64,000 nucleotides of DNA from Pseudomonas umsongensis (GCF_002236105.1 NZ_NIWU01000001.1:372001-436000), one strand, 5' to 3'. Shown: positions 43,959-53,625, numbered from the stretch's first letter. Notes: generated from the letters alone by a model not told the origin. Program-made: numbers and translations.

Positions 43959-46900
43959 TCAATAAACATCCCGCAAATAACGCTTCTGCTCACTCATCTG
44001 CCGCCAGTAATCAGCGGCGCCTTGCGAGTCCAGTCCACCGTGTTGCTGGGCGACCTGGCGCAAGGCCTGGTCGACGTCCTTGGCCATGCAGCTGGCGTCT
44101 CCACAGATGTACAACCGGGCGCCGTCCTGCAGCCAGCGCCAGAGTGCGGCGCCTTGTTCGCGGATGCGGTCCTGCACGTAGATTTTCTCGGCCTGGTCAC
44201 GGGAAAACGCCAGGCTCAGGTGCGTCAGCAGGCCATCGTGCTGCATGCCTTGCAGTTCGTCGCGGTAGTAGAAGTCGCTGGCGGCGTGCTGTTCACCGAA
44301 GAACAGCCAGTTCTTGCCCTGGTCGCCCCGCGCCCGGCGCTCCTGCAGGAAGGCGCGGAAGGGCGCGACCCCGGTGCCGGGGCCGATCATGATCATCGGC
44401 ACATCACCTTCGTTCGGCACGCGAAAGTGTCTGGCTGGCTGGACGAAAACCGGTACCTCGGCGTCCTGCGCGCGGTCGGCGAGGAAGGTCGAGGACACGC
44501 CCTTGCGCTTGCCGTAGCGCACCGCCGCCACGGTGAGATGGACTTCCCGTGGATGCGCCTTGGCGCTCGAAGCGATGGAATACAGGCGCGGCTGCAAGCG
44601 CTTGAAGGTGCCCAGGAGCTCGCTCGCCGAGCAGTCCAGTGGATATTCCTGCAGCACGTCCGCCAGTTGCCGGCCCCACAACCATTCTTTCAACTGAGCC
44701 TTATGCTCAGTGCCCAGCAACTGTTTCAAACCGGGATTGGCGCTGCGTTCGGCGATGAAAGCCAGGGTGTCGCTGTTGGGCCGAGCGATTTCGAAGTGTT
44801 CGGTCAGTGCCTGACGTAACGACACCTCGGCGCATTGATCGACGCTCACCGGCGTCTCGCCATTTAACCGGGTCAAGTCGAGCAACTCGTCGACCAGTTC
44901 CGGACAATTGCGCGGATGGACGCCCAGCGCGTCACCCGCCTCATAACCCAGTCCAGAATCCGCCAGGTCCAGGGAAAACATGCGGGTTTCCTTGTGCGGG
45001 CTCTGGCGGTTCAGGTGAAGATTGGCCAGCAGCCGCGAAGCATGGGGCTTGGCCTTGCCGGGTGTCTGGGCAGCGCTGGCGGCAGTGTGGCTATGCGCGA
45101 CGACCACAGCTTCGGGCCTGAGGGTCTTCTGCAATTGCGCCAGCCAGGTATCGGCGCGCTCCTCGAATTCGGTGTCGCAATCGACCCGTTCCAGCAGGCG
45201 GGTGGCGCCCAGTTCCTGCAGGCGCTGATCGAGCTGTTTGCCGTGCTGGCAGAATCGGTCGTAGGCCGGGTCACCCAGGGCCAGCACGGCAAAGCGCAAT
45301 GACTCCAGACGCGTCTGGGCGGTGCTGAGGGTGTGCCAGAAACCTTCGCCATTGTCCGGCGGATCGCCATCGCCGAAGGTGCTGCTGATCAAGGCCAGAT
45401 TCTGCGTGCTGGCCAACTTGCCGGCGGGGAAGTCGGCCATCGCGCTCAGCTCCACGGCGAAGCCGGCATCGCGCAGGCGCGCGGCCAGGCGCTCGGCCAG
45501 GGTTTCGGCATTGCCGGTTTGCGACGCCCAGAGCAAGGTCACCGCGGGGGCATTTTCGGCGGTGACGCCCGCCAGGGTTGCAGCCTGATCAGCTACACCC
45601 GCATCAACCCGACTGAACAATCCGCCCAGGAGCCCGTCCAGCCACAGACGAGTCTCGGTGGCCAACGGCGCGCTGGGCGGCAGCACCGGCACCCCAGCCG
45701 CCTGGCGCCCTGCTGGCGATTGCAGGCCACTGAGAAAACCGGCGAGGTAGGTGCGCTCACTGTCGTTCAATGGCGGGGAGGGCAGGCAACGGATGCCCGC
45801 GAGATCGGCAAAGGTCTCGATGCTCGACATGGCGAGTTCCTCTGGTAAGGGGGATGAGTCGACGGTGGCAGGCGCTGGCGTTTGCAGGAACTGATGGTCG
45901 ATCAGTTCGACACGTTGCAGGGCGACCGCACAGAATTTGAATTCGGGCTGCTGCGAGATCGGGTCGACGGCATCGTTGGTCACGGCATTGATCGCCAGGT
46001 TCTCGCCAAACACATCGTTCCAGTGAAAAGGCGCAAAACAGTTGCCCTGGCGCACGCGGTCGCTCACCACCGCCGGAAGCACGGCCCGACCTCGCACCGA
46101 ACGTACCTCGACCGGGTCCTTGTCCTTGATGCCCAGGGCGCTGGCATCCTCGGGATGGATCTCGACGAAGGGGCCCGGATTGAGCTTGTTCAGGGTCGCC
46201 ACCTTGCCGGTCTTGGTCAGGGTGTGCCACTGATGCTGCAAGCGCCCGGTGTTGAGTACGAAGGGAAAGGTTTCATCGGGCATTTCCGCTGGCGCCATGT
46301 GCGGACGGGCGAGAAAGATGCCTTTGCCGCGCTCGGTGGGGAAGACGATCGTCGGCTGGCTGCCGTCGGCTTCGACCCTGAGTGCCTGACTCTCGCCATT
46401 GTTGAGGTAGCGAATCGGATTGCGTTCCGCCGCGCTAGCGCTGGCGCAGGGCCATTGCAAGGGTTTGTTGCGCAGGCGCGGGTAGCTGGCGCCGCGAATG
46501 TCATAGCCGGTCTTGGGGTTCCAGGCGCGCTTGATCTCTTCGAACACCGCGTCGGCAGTGCTGTAGGTGAACGCCGCGGCGAAGCCCATTTCGCAGGCCA
46601 CCCGCGCGATGATCTGCCAGTCGGGCAGCGTCTCGCCCGGGGGCTCCACGGCTTTTTGCATCAGCGTCAGGTTGCGTTCGGAGTTGATCATAACGCCCTC
46701 GGCCTCGGCCCAGAGCGCGCCGGGCAGCAGGATGTCGGCGTAACGGTTGGTCTCGGTGTCGAGGTAGGCGTCCTGGGTGATGACCAGCTCTGCCGCCTGC
46801 AGGCCGTCGATCACTTTCTGGCGGTTGGGGCCCGACGCCACCGGGTTGGTGCAGATGATCCAGCAGGCCTTGATTCGTCCTGCGCTCATGTCTTCGAACA

Positions 46901-48056
46901 TCGACACGGTGCCGCCACCGGCTTTGCGCGGCAAGCGGTCGCGGGGGATGCTCCACAAATCTTCGATGAACGCGCGGTCCGCCTCCACCAGCATGGAACG
47001 CTGGCCGGGTAGGCCTGGCCCCATATAGCCCATCTCACGGCCACCCATGGCGTTCGGTTGCCCGGTCAGGGAGAACGGCCCGCTGCCCGGCCGGCAAATT
47101 GCGCCGGTGGCCAGGTGCAGGTTGCACAGGGCGTTGGTGTTCCAGGTGCCGTGGGTGCTTTGGTTCAGCCCCATGGTCCAGCAGCTCATCCACTGTGCGG
47201 CTTCGCCGATCCATTGCGCGGCCTGGCGAATGTCCGCCTCGGGCAGACCGGTGAGGTGTGCGACCTTGTCCGGCGGATAGTCCTCGAGAAATTCCGGCAT
47301 GGCCTCCCAGCCTTCGGTGAACGCCGCGATGAACGCCGGGTCGGTGTGACCGTTTTTCACCAGCAGATGCAGCAAGCCATTGAGCAATGCCAGGTCGGTG
47401 CCCGGCTTGATCGGCAGGAACAGGTCGGCTTTGTCCGCGGTGGCGCTGCGCCGTGGATCGACCACGATCAACTTCGCTCCGGCCTTGACCCGGTCCATCA
47501 TGCGCAGGAACAAAATCGGGTGACAGTCGGCCATGTTGGCGCCGATGACGAAAAACAGGTCCGCCTGGTCGAAGTCCTGATACGAGCCCGGAGGGCCATC
47601 AGAACCGAGGGAGAGCTTGTAGCCGCTGCCGGCGCTGGCCATGCACAGGCGGGAATTGGACTCTATGTTTGCGGTTCCGACAAAACCCTTGGCCAGTTTG
47701 TTGATCAGGTATTGGGCTTCCAGCGACATTTGCCCGGACACGTAGAACGACAATGCATCGGGGCCGTGGCGATCGAGGGTGTCGCGCAGTCGGTTGGCCG
47801 TCTCGCTGATGGCTTTATCCATGGCAATGCGCACCGGATCGCGGCGGCGTTCCTGGCGCAGGTAGGCGTGTTCCATCCGGCCCGACTCGGCGATGGCCTG
47901 GCCGCAGGTGGTGCCCTTGGTGCAGAGCCTGCCGGCGTTGCTCGGGTGCTCCTTGTCGCCGCTGACTTTGACCACGCGGTTGTTTTCGACCTGCATGACG
48001 ATGCCGCAGCCCACACCACAATAGGGACATACACTGCGTACGGTTTTGCTTGTCAT
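43959..48056 (-). CDS. assimilatory nitrate reductase fused to a sulfite-reductase-type flavoprotein
   Basis: A 1365-residue fusion. Cys10, Cys13, Cys17 and Cys45 bind a 4Fe-4S cluster, and the molybdopterin oxidoreductase and Mo-binding domains run to about residue 700. After a linker, a flavodoxin domain begins near residue 838 (LLWASQTGNAETLAERL), and a CysJ-type FAD/NADPH reductase follows with RLYSIASSAKAHP (about 1157), GPGTGVAPFRAFLQER (about 1227) and YICGDASCMAKDVD (about 1317). The single chain can carry electrons from NADPH through FAD and FMN to the Mo centre to reduce nitrate to nitrite. The ATG at 48056 follows GAGGGACGAGG. Its leader suggests control by nitrogen status and nitrate-dependent antitermination. 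Confidence 0.95.
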   Translation of the reverse strand: MTSKTVRSVCPYCGVGCGIVMQVENNRVVKVSGDKEHPSNAGRLCTKGTTCGQAIAESGRMEHAYLRQERRRDPVRIAMDKAISETANRLRDTLDRHGPDALSFYVSGQMSLEAQYLINKLAKGFVGTANIESNSRLCMASAGSGYKLSLGSDGPPGSYQDFDQADLFFVIGANMADCHPILFLRMMDRVKAGAKLIVVDPRRSATADKADLFLPIKPGTDLALLNGLLHLLVKNGHTDPAFIAAFTEGWEAMPEFLEDYPPDKVAHLTGLPEADIRQAAQWIGEAAQWMSCWTMGLNQSTHGTWNTNALCNLHLATGAICRPGSGPFSLTGQPNAMGGREMGYMGPGLPGQRSMLVEADRAFIEDLWSIPRDRLPRKAGGGTVSMFEDMSAGRIKACWIICTNPVASGPNRQKVIDGLQAAELVITQDAYLDTETNRYADILLPGALWAEAEGVMINSERNLTLMQKAVEPPGETLPDWQIIARVACEMGFAAAFTYSTADAVFEEIKRAWNPKTGYDIRGASYPRLRNKPLQWPCASASAAERNPIRYLNNGESQALRVEADGSQPTIVFPTERGKGIFLARPHMAPAEMPDETFPFVLNTGRLQHQWHTLTKTGKVATLNKLNPGPFVEIHPEDASALGIKDKDPVEVRSVRGRAVLPAVVSDRVRQGNCFAPFHWNDVFGENLAINAVTNDAVDPISQQPEFKFCAVALQRVELIDHQFLQTPAPATVDSSPLPEELAMSSIETFADLAGIRCLPSPPLNDSERTYLAGFLSGLQSPAGRQAAGVPVLPPSAPLATETRLWLDGLLGGLFSRVDAGVADQAATLAGVTAENAPAVTLLWASQTGNAETLAERLAARLRDAGFAVELSAMADFPAGKLASTQNLALISSTFGDGDPPDNGEGFWHTLSTAQTRLESLRFAVLALGDPAYDRFCQHGKQLDQRLQELGATRLLERVDCDTEFEERADTWLAQLQKTLRPEAVVVAHSHTAASAAQTPGKAKPHASRLLANLHLNRQSPHKETRMFSLDLADSGLGYEAGDALGVHPRNCPELVDELLDLTRLNGETPVSVDQCAEVSLRQALTEHFEIARPNSDTLAFIAERSANPGLKQLLGTEHKAQLKEWLWGRQLADVLQEYPLDCSASELLGTFKRLQPRLYSIASSAKAHPREVHLTVAAVRYGKRKGVSSTFLADRAQDAEVPVFVQPARHFRVPNEGDVPMIMIGPGTGVAPFRAFLQERRARGDQGKNWLFFGEQHAASDFYYRDELQGMQHDGLLTHLSLAFSRDQAEKIYVQDRIREQGAALWRWLQDGARLYICGDASCMAKDVDQALRQVAQQHGGLDSQGAADYWRQMSEQKRYLRDVY

Positions 48057-48101
48057 CCTCGTCCCTCGAATCTTTTGCCGGCCGTTGCCGATGCCGGAAA
48101 C

Positions 48102-48156
48102 AAAAAAGGCGCCATGCGGCCCACCGTCAGAAAAAACGGGGGACACACGGCGCCTT
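48102..48156 (-). terminator. intrinsic terminator in the nitrate reductase leader
   Basis: AAGGCGCC and GGCGCCTT form the base of a long stem that encloses an inner CCGT/ACGG helix and is followed by six T residues on the minus strand. It lies 46 bp before the nitrate reductase ATG. Its 5' arm is also part of the second leader hairpin, so the two structures exclude each other. Confidence 0.85.
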
Positions 48157-48165
48157 TGTCGTATG
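48144..48165 (-). promoter_or_regulatory. second hexaloop hairpin of an ANTAR-type leader
   Basis: On the minus strand CATACGAC pairs with GCCGTGTG (one A-C mismatch, one T-G pair) around the six-base loop AAAGGC. The loop has A at position 1 and G at position 4, as known for ANTAR-protein RNA targets. It overlaps the terminator's 5' arm. Confidence 0.7.
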
Positions 48166-48167
48166 CA

Positions 48168-48187
48168 TGCAATCAGCGTTGACTGCA
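48168..48187 (-). promoter_or_regulatory. first hexaloop hairpin of an ANTAR-type leader
   Basis: On the minus strand TGCAGTC pairs with GATTGCA (one G-T pair) around the six-base loop AACGCT, again with A at position 1 and G at position 4. It begins about six bases after the predicted transcript start. Confidence 0.7.
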
Positions 48188-48203
48188 GGGTTGAGGTGTT
48201 CCT

Positions 48204-48219
48204 AGCAAGTCACGCGCCA
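48204..48219 (-). promoter_or_regulatory. sigma-54-type promoter of the nitrate reductase gene
   Basis: TGGCGCGTGACTTGCT on the minus strand matches the TGGCAC-N5-TTGCA/T consensus except for one base. With C at -12, transcription would start near 48193, just before the two leader hairpins. NtrC-dependent control under nitrogen limitation is the expected use. Confidence 0.75.
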
Positions 48220-48362
48220 GAAATGCCCTTGAGGTCGCGATCGTTGTCGATACGCAGGCGGGCGGGGCTGCGAGCGCACGGCTTTGCCGGATGAAAAGCG
48301 CGGTCTTGTGCGGATCGTCGGCGAGGGGAGTGCAGGAGGGAATCGTTGAACAGCGGTTCAAA

Positions 48363-48424
48363 TGAACGGTGCGCACCGGTTGCCTGCACTTTTATAAAGC
48401 GCCATGTGCACCCAAGTGCACCAG
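48363..48424. promoter_or_regulatory. candidate enhancer region with GTGCAC palindromes
   Basis: GGTGCGCACC and TGCACCCAAGTGCA lie about 150-210 bp upstream of the sigma-54-type promoter. They resemble NtrC half-sites (TGCACC, GGTGCA) but the spacing is shorter than the usual consensus. Confidence 0.3.
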
Positions 48425-48477
48425 TCGGTGGCGGTGGCGGGACTGGCGCCTGTTCCGCTCCAGTCCCAACCGCATTA

Positions 48478-50184
48478 TCACTTGCCCAGCGGTGGCGTGC
48501 GCGGTGGAATCAAGCGCTTCGAACCACAGGCCTCGAACGCCGACGCCAGGCGCAGCAGGCTCGAGTCGTCATAGGCGCGACCGGCAAAGGTCAGCCCCAC
48601 GGGCATGCCGATATCCGGCATGACCCCCATCGGCACGGTGACCGTCGGCACACCCAGGTGACGTATCGCGAGGTTGCCGTTGGCCACCCAGACACCGTTG
48701 CTCCAGGCGATGTCCGCCGCTGCCGGATCAACGTCGGCATTGGCCGGGCCGACGTCGGCGACCGTCGGGAAAATCACTGCATCGAGCCCCAGCCCATCCA
48801 TCCACTGCTCAAGATCGATCTGGCGGGTCTGTTCCAGGCCGCGCAGGCCATCAGGCACCGTCGGGATTTGGTCCCACGGGGTAATGCCGCGCTCGGCCAT
48901 GCGCACGTACTCGTCCATGCCGGCGGCCAGGTCGCCTTCGCGGTTGGGCAAGGTGCCCGGGTCGTGCGGGAAAATCAGTGGCCCGTCGACATCCACCAGA
49001 CGGTTCAATTTCGGATCGCCGTTGGCCTGCAGGAAATCGTCGAACGCCCAGGCCGTCAGGTCCCACAGCTCGTGATGCAGGAATTCCTTGGACACGATCC
49101 CGCGATTGAACACGGTTGGTGCACCGGGGCGATCGCCTTCACAGTTGGAGACGAGGGGAAAATCGACCTCGACGACTTCGGCGCCGGCGGCCTGCAAGGC
49201 CTGGCGTGCCTGTTCCCAGAGCCCGATCACCGAAGGCCGGGTGTGGATGCGCTGCCCGGTCGGGCCGCCGATGCCAGGGGCTTCACTGGTGCCGGCTTCA
49301 GGGTCGGCGTTGATGTACATGCGTGGTACGCCCAGACGCTTGCCGGCCAGTGCCGCGGCATTGGCGGCCAGGTCCTGGTAAGACGCGGGGCGGACCGAGG
49401 CGACGGGCGGAATCGGCACCCAGGGTTGCATGCGCCACAGGTCGCCGCGGGTGTCGGGGTCCTCGGCCACCACCACGTCAAGCACCTCGAGCAGGTCGGC
49501 CATGGTCCTGGCAAACGGCACGACGACGTCCATGGTCGGCGTCAACGGCCAGTTGCCGCGCACCGAGATCACGCCGCGTGACGGCGTGTAGGCACACAAG
49601 CCATTGTTGGACGCAGGGCCGCGACCGCTCGACCAGGTTTCTTCAGCCAGGCCGAAGGCGGCAAAACTCGCGGCGGTGGCCGTCCCTGCGCCGTTCGAAG
49701 AGCCCGAGGCGAAGGGGGCGGTGAGGTAGTCGGCGTTGTACGGGCTTTCTGCGCGGCCGTACACGCCACGCTGCATGCCGCCGTTGGCCATTGGCGGCAT
49801 ATTGGTCTTGCCCAGGCAGATGGCACCGCCAGCACGCAAGCGCTCAACGGTGAATGCATCGCGATAGGCGATCAGGTCTTTGAAAGCCGGACTGCCGGAG
49901 GCGGCGGTGAGCCCCTTGACCAGATAACTGTCCTTGGCCGTATAGGGGATGCCATCGAGCGGGCCCAGCGTTTGGCCCTTGGCTCGACGGGCATCGCTGG
50001 CCTGTGCCTCTTTCAAGGCGTCGGGGTTGCGCACCACCACCGCGTTGAGCGCGGTGGGCGTCTGGGGCGTGTCGTAGGCATCGATCCTGGCCAGATAAGC
50101 CTGGACCAGCTCAACGGCAGTGGTCTGGCCGGATTCGAGCGCAGCGCGCAGTTGGGCAATGGAAACTTCGGTGACTTCGATCAT
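48478..50184 (-). CDS. amidase signature family protein
   Basis: A 568-residue amidase. The Ser-cisSer-Lys triad is readable: Lys84 in GIPYTAKDSY, the cis-Ser in FASGSSNGAGTA (about 162-163) and the nucleophile Ser near 186 in ETWSSGRGPAS. Family members hydrolyse amides to acids and ammonia. It has no signal peptide. It lies upstream of the nitrate reductase on the same strand, separated by a 421-bp regulatory region, so the two nitrogen-related genes are probably expressed separately. The substrate is unknown. Confidence 0.9.
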   Translation of the reverse strand: MIEVTEVSIAQLRAALESGQTTAVELVQAYLARIDAYDTPQTPTALNAVVVRNPDALKEAQASDARRAKGQTLGPLDGIPYTAKDSYLVKGLTAASGSPAFKDLIAYRDAFTVERLRAGGAICLGKTNMPPMANGGMQRGVYGRAESPYNADYLTAPFASGSSNGAGTATAASFAAFGLAEETWSSGRGPASNNGLCAYTPSRGVISVRGNWPLTPTMDVVVPFARTMADLLEVLDVVVAEDPDTRGDLWRMQPWVPIPPVASVRPASYQDLAANAAALAGKRLGVPRMYINADPEAGTSEAPGIGGPTGQRIHTRPSVIGLWEQARQALQAAGAEVVEVDFPLVSNCEGDRPGAPTVFNRGIVSKEFLHHELWDLTAWAFDDFLQANGDPKLNRLVDVDGPLIFPHDPGTLPNREGDLAAGMDEYVRMAERGITPWDQIPTVPDGLRGLEQTRQIDLEQWMDGLGLDAVIFPTVADVGPANADVDPAAADIAWSNGVWVANGNLAIRHLGVPTVTVPMGVMPDIGMPVGLTFAGRAYDDSSLLRLASAFEACGSKRLIPPRTPPLGK

Positions 50185-50267
50185 GCGGTGACTGCCGACT
50201 GTTGATGGGGGATGCGCTGAGGAGGCATCCGGGTACGCCCGTCATGTTAGCACCGTGATCGCCGAAG

Positions 50268-50786
50268 TCAGCGATCGACTTGAAGACGCAGGCGCTGGTT
50301 CGCCGGATTGAAACAGGTGCGCAAATGGTCGATGACCTGGTCGATCGAAGGCCCTTCAATGGCCGGTAGTTGCGAGTTCTCGCCAAATTCACGCCAGATG
50401 AACAGGGTCATTTCAGCGCCATCGGTGAGTGTGCGCGCGGCGGCGCTGGTGCCGAAGTTTTCCAGCAGCCGGTAGCGCTCATCCTCCCAGAACTGGTCCT
50501 CGACCCACTGGTAGACCGGTATGTAATGAAAATGGATGGGGAAGCGTGGATCATGGCCGAAGCGGCTGATATAGAGCCACTTGGGCTTCAACTCCGCTTG
50601 CAGGGTTTTCTGGATGCTGGCGAGCAGCACGCCCATCTCCACCAGGGCCTGCTCGGGCAGGTCGGACAGCGAATTGGCGTTGTGCCGGGTGCCCAGCACC
50701 AGATAGCCGGGGAGCGCCGAAGACATATGGTGGTTGAGGATCCAGTGGGCGGTTTCATGAATGATGAAACGGGGTGCGATGTCCAT
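50268..50786 (-). CDS. HIT-like family protein
   Basis: A 172-residue protein with a histidine-triad-like fold: NHHMSSALPGYLVLGTRHNA near the start and FPIHFHYIPVY as a reduced HxH motif. HIT enzymes hydrolyse nucleotide-linked phosphoramidates and dinucleoside polyphosphates. The third His of the classical triad is missing, so activity is uncertain. It lies 81 bp downstream of the amidase start on the opposite side of a short gap, apparently as a separate gene. Confidence 0.7.
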   Translation of the reverse strand: MDIAPRFIIHETAHWILNHHMSSALPGYLVLGTRHNANSLSDLPEQALVEMGVLLASIQKTLQAELKPKWLYISRFGHDPRFPIHFHYIPVYQWVEDQFWEDERYRLLENFGTSAAARTLTDGAEMTLFIWREFGENSQLPAIEGPSIDQVIDHLRTCFNPANQRLRLQVDR

Positions 50787-51045
50787 GGGTCTATGTCCGT
50801 TGGCGAAACTGCCGAAGGGGGCGAGTGGGGGTGGCCACGATCGATTCTAAATCCAGCATTGCGCGGTGCGATACGCTTTTTGCGCCGAGTCCATGAGCAG
50901 GGCCCAAAGGGTTTATGGCACTGTGCCCTTCAGGTATTGGCAATGTAGGGGTAAACATTGCTCGCGACCACTGGACAAGGGTGTAGCAGGGTAATGCTTT
51001 GGTATGAGGCGGGCAGGGGCCGCCAGCCGAGCATGGCAACGGGTT

Positions 51046-51813
51046 TCACAGGTTCAGCTCGATCACATGGGCGGCATTGAATCGAGCATTTTCATTGACG
51101 CCCTCTTTGGCATAGCCCCGGGCATTGCAGATGACCCGGGTGTCGCCGATCCGATAATCGAAGCTGCCATGGGTATGGCCATGCAGCCAAAGCGCGGGCT
51201 GCCACGCCTCGATCCGCTCCTGCAGGTCTGAGACGAAACTTGCGTTGATCGGCGAATCGGCGAACGCCGGGCTAATGCTCGACCGGGTCGGCGCGAAATG
51301 CGAGATCACTACCGTGGGGATGCCGGGGTCGGCGGCAAAACATTCTTCCAGCCAGGCGACCGTCTGCATGAACAGCATCTGGGAAAGGGCCGGCGTGAAC
51401 AGGTCTGGGAAGTCAGGCGCAACCTTGATTCGGCTGAAGTCGCGGATCAGCCGGGTGGCCATGTCGATACCCTGCGCCCGATCTTCCGCTCGATCGAAGA
51501 GACGGTAGTCTGACCACAGGGTACAGCCCAGGAAGCGTACGCCGTGATGAACGTATGCGGTGCGTTCCAGGACGTGGATCGGAGTGCCTTGCGACAACCT
51601 GTGCAACTGCTCGTAGGTAGAGATCAGGTCACTGCCATAAAATTCGTGATTGCCCGCCACGTACAACACCGGCGCCGGGCTTGACCTGGCCCAGTCGATG
51701 GCCGCGGCCGGTCGGGAAATGTCACCGGCCAGGACCACGATATCGGCCTCCACAGCCGGGAATGGCATGGCGTCTACGGACAAGTGGATATCGGAAAGCA
51801 AGGCGATGCGCAT
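51046..51813 (-). CDS. metallophosphoesterase
   Basis: A 255-residue calcineurin-like phosphoesterase. The dinuclear metal motifs appear in order: SDIHLS (Asp8, His10), LAGDIS, AGNHEFYGS, VISHFAP and HGHTHGSFDY. This small cytoplasmic type often acts on nucleotides or as a phosphodiesterase of unknown substrate. It starts 37 bp after the LldD-like gene on the same strand. Confidence 0.9.
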   Translation of the reverse strand: MRIALLSDIHLSVDAMPFPAVEADIVVLAGDISRPAAAIDWARSSPAPVLYVAGNHEFYGSDLISTYEQLHRLSQGTPIHVLERTAYVHHGVRFLGCTLWSDYRLFDRAEDRAQGIDMATRLIRDFSRIKVAPDFPDLFTPALSQMLFMQTVAWLEECFAADPGIPTVVISHFAPTRSSISPAFADSPINASFVSDLQERIEAWQPALWLHGHTHGSFDYRIGDTRVICNARGYAKEGVNENARFNAAHVIELNL

Positions 51814-51850
51814 GGAACGGTTCCTGGCAGGATTGAACGTCGTCGGCTGG

Positions 51851-52996
51851 TTACTTGAGAGGATGACGCACCAGAATCGATTCGTCGATCCGGTCGATGG
51901 CGGTGACGCCTGTCAAGGTCATCGCCACGCGCATTTCCTTGGCGAAAATATCCAGCATGTTTTCCACCCCGCGTTGACCGTCGGCCGCCAAGGCATAGGC
52001 CATGGAGCGTCCCAGGAGTACCCCCTTTGCTCCCAGGGCCAACATGCGCACCACGTCCAGTCCCGAGCGGATCCCCGAGTCGACCAGCACCTTGAGGTCA
52101 TCGCCGACCGCTTGCATGATAGGCGGCAAGGCTTGGGCCGTGGAGAGCACACCGTCCAGCTGGCGGCCGCCGTGGTTGGAGACGACAATGCCGTCCGCGC
52201 CAAAACTCACCGCATCCCTGGCGTCCTCAGGGTCGAGAATACCCTTGATGATCATCGGGCCCTTCCAGAAATCGCGAATCCACTCCAGGTCGCTCCAACT
52301 GATCGAGGGGTCGAAATTATTGGCCAGCCAGCCGATGTAGTCTTCGAGGGTCACGGCCTTGCCGAGATACTTCGATACGTTGCCCAGGTCATGCGGGCGG
52401 CCCAGCAGGCCGACGTTGAAGGCCCAGTCGGGCCGGGTCATGGCCTGCAGCATGCGCCGGGACGATGCGTAGGGACCGGACATGCCCGAATGGGCATCGC
52501 GATAGCGGGCACCGGGCGTGGGCATATCGACCGTAAACACCAGGTTCTGCACGCCGGCAGCCTTGGCGCGTTCCAGCGCATTTCTCATGAAGCCCCGGTC
52601 CTTGAGGACATACAACTGAAACCAGATCGGCTGTTGAGTGTTGGCGCAGACTTCTTCGATCGAACATACCGAGACAGTGGACAGGCACAGCGGGATGCCT
52701 TTTTTCTCGGCAGCCTTGACCGCCTGCACCTCGCCCCGGCGGGCGAACATGCCCGTCAGGCCTACCGGGGCCAACACGATGGGCATCGATAGTCGTTGAT
52801 CGAACAGGGTGGTTTGCAGGCTCAATGCTTCGACGTTCTTGAGGATACGTTGGCGCAGGCTGACCTGCGTCAGGTCGGCGCTGTTGGCCCTCAGCGTATG
52901 CTCGGCATAGGCTCCGCCATCGATGTAGTCGAACAAAAAACGCGGCAGCTTGCGACGCGCTGCCTCGCGATAGTCGGATGCGGACGAAATGATCAT
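51851..52996 (-). CDS. lldD: FMN-dependent alpha-hydroxy acid dehydrogenase (L-lactate dehydrogenase type)
   Basis: A 381-residue FMN enzyme of the glycolate oxidase/LldD family. It starts [18 protein letters not shown], typical of LldD, with [10 protein letters not shown] near the flavin, [14 protein letters not shown] and the active-site His in [10 protein letters not shown]. It oxidises an L-2-hydroxy acid, probably L-lactate, and passes electrons to quinone. The usual lactate permease and LldR neighbours are absent, so a different 2-hydroxy acid is possible. The ATG at 52996 is preferred over an upstream extension. Confidence 0.88.
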   Translation of the reverse strand: MIISSASDYREAARRKLPRFLFDYIDGGAYAEHTLRANSADLTQVSLRQRILKNVEALSLQTTLFDQRLSMPIVLAPVGLTGMFARRGEVQAVKAAEKKGIPLCLSTVSVCSIEEVCANTQQPIWFQLYVLKDRGFMRNALERAKAAGVQNLVFTVDMPTPGARYRDAHSGMSGPYASSRRMLQAMTRPDWAFNVGLLGRPHDLGNVSKYLGKAVTLEDYIGWLANNFDPSISWSDLEWIRDFWKGPMIIKGILDPEDARDAVSFGADGIVVSNHGGRQLDGVLSTAQALPPIMQAVGDDLKVLVDSGIRSGLDVVRMLALGAKGVLLGRSMAYALAADGQRGVENMLDIFAKEMRVAMTLTGVTAIDRIDESILVRHPLK

Positions 52997-53168
52997 AGGC
53001 CGATGCCTCGGGCTGATGAGGGACGGTGACGTCTGTCGAGCGTGAAGGCAGATTAGCCCATGCAATCGCATCCCTGCAGAAAATGCCATTCAAACCTTTT
53101 GTGGCTGCAACATGGACGAAACATAACGCGCCTATGATCCGCCTCAACCAAAACTCAGGGAACGACCC

Positions 53169-53384
53169 ATGAATCGGCCATCAAGAAGCCTGCGCAAACT
53201 GCTCGACGCCGTCGCCACCAACAATGAAGGCGCGGCGTTGGATGTGATGCGTGCAGCTGAACAGCTCAAGGACGAAGTGTTGCGCCAACGCTTGCTCAAC
53301 CTGATTCATCGGCTCAATCAGGACGCCACCGACTTGCGGATTGCGCGGGATGAGATTCAGGGGGGCAGGATCAAGTTGGCGTGA
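53169..53384 (+). CDS. small hypothetical protein (71 aa)
   Basis: This small protein is rich in Leu, Arg and Gln and predicted helical throughout (LRKLLDAVATNNEGAALDVM, LKDEVLRQRLLNLIHRLNQD). No domain is recognised. An ATG with GGGAACGACCC before it and a clean frame make it a likely real gene. Confidence 0.55.
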   Translation: MNRPSRSLRKLLDAVATNNEGAALDVMRAAEQLKDEVLRQRLLNLIHRLNQDATDLRIARDEIQGGRIKLA

Positions 53385-53406
53385 GGGGACAGCCGATCCA
53401 GGCCCG

Positions 53407-53625
53407 TCACTGATTCTTCGCGTTGGCCAGGAAATAGGCGACCAGCGCGTTGGCGTGGCCATGCCCCAAGCCGTGCTCGGTCTTGAGCCAGGCGACCATT
53501 TCCATGTGCTTCTTGCTGCTGACGGTCTTGAGCAGATCAAACCAGTGGGTGACCGGGTGCCCGTACTTTTTTTCGATTGAAGGGAAGTACGAGGCGGGTC
53601 CTTTCGTTTTTGTCTCTTCAGTCAC
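53407..53625 (-). CDS. DUF4287 domain-containing protein
   Basis: A 72-residue protein with the DUF4287 core KGPASYFPSIEKKYGHPVTHW and GLGHGHANALVAYFLA. The family is small and of unknown function, often found as a single domain. I chose the GTG at 53625 because AAGGAG lies eight bases before it; the TTG two codons upstream lacks a well-placed site. Confidence 0.82.
   Translation of the reverse strand: MTEETKTKGPASYFPSIEKKYGHPVTHWFDLLKTVSSKKHMEMVAWLKTEHGLGHGHANALVAYFLANAKNQ

Noticed and set aside
48363..48424. Firm assignment of NtrC sites upstream of the nitrate reductase promoter.
   Set aside because: The half-sites are present but the spacing does not fit the usual TGCACC-N5-GGTGCA consensus, so they are kept only as a low-confidence feature.
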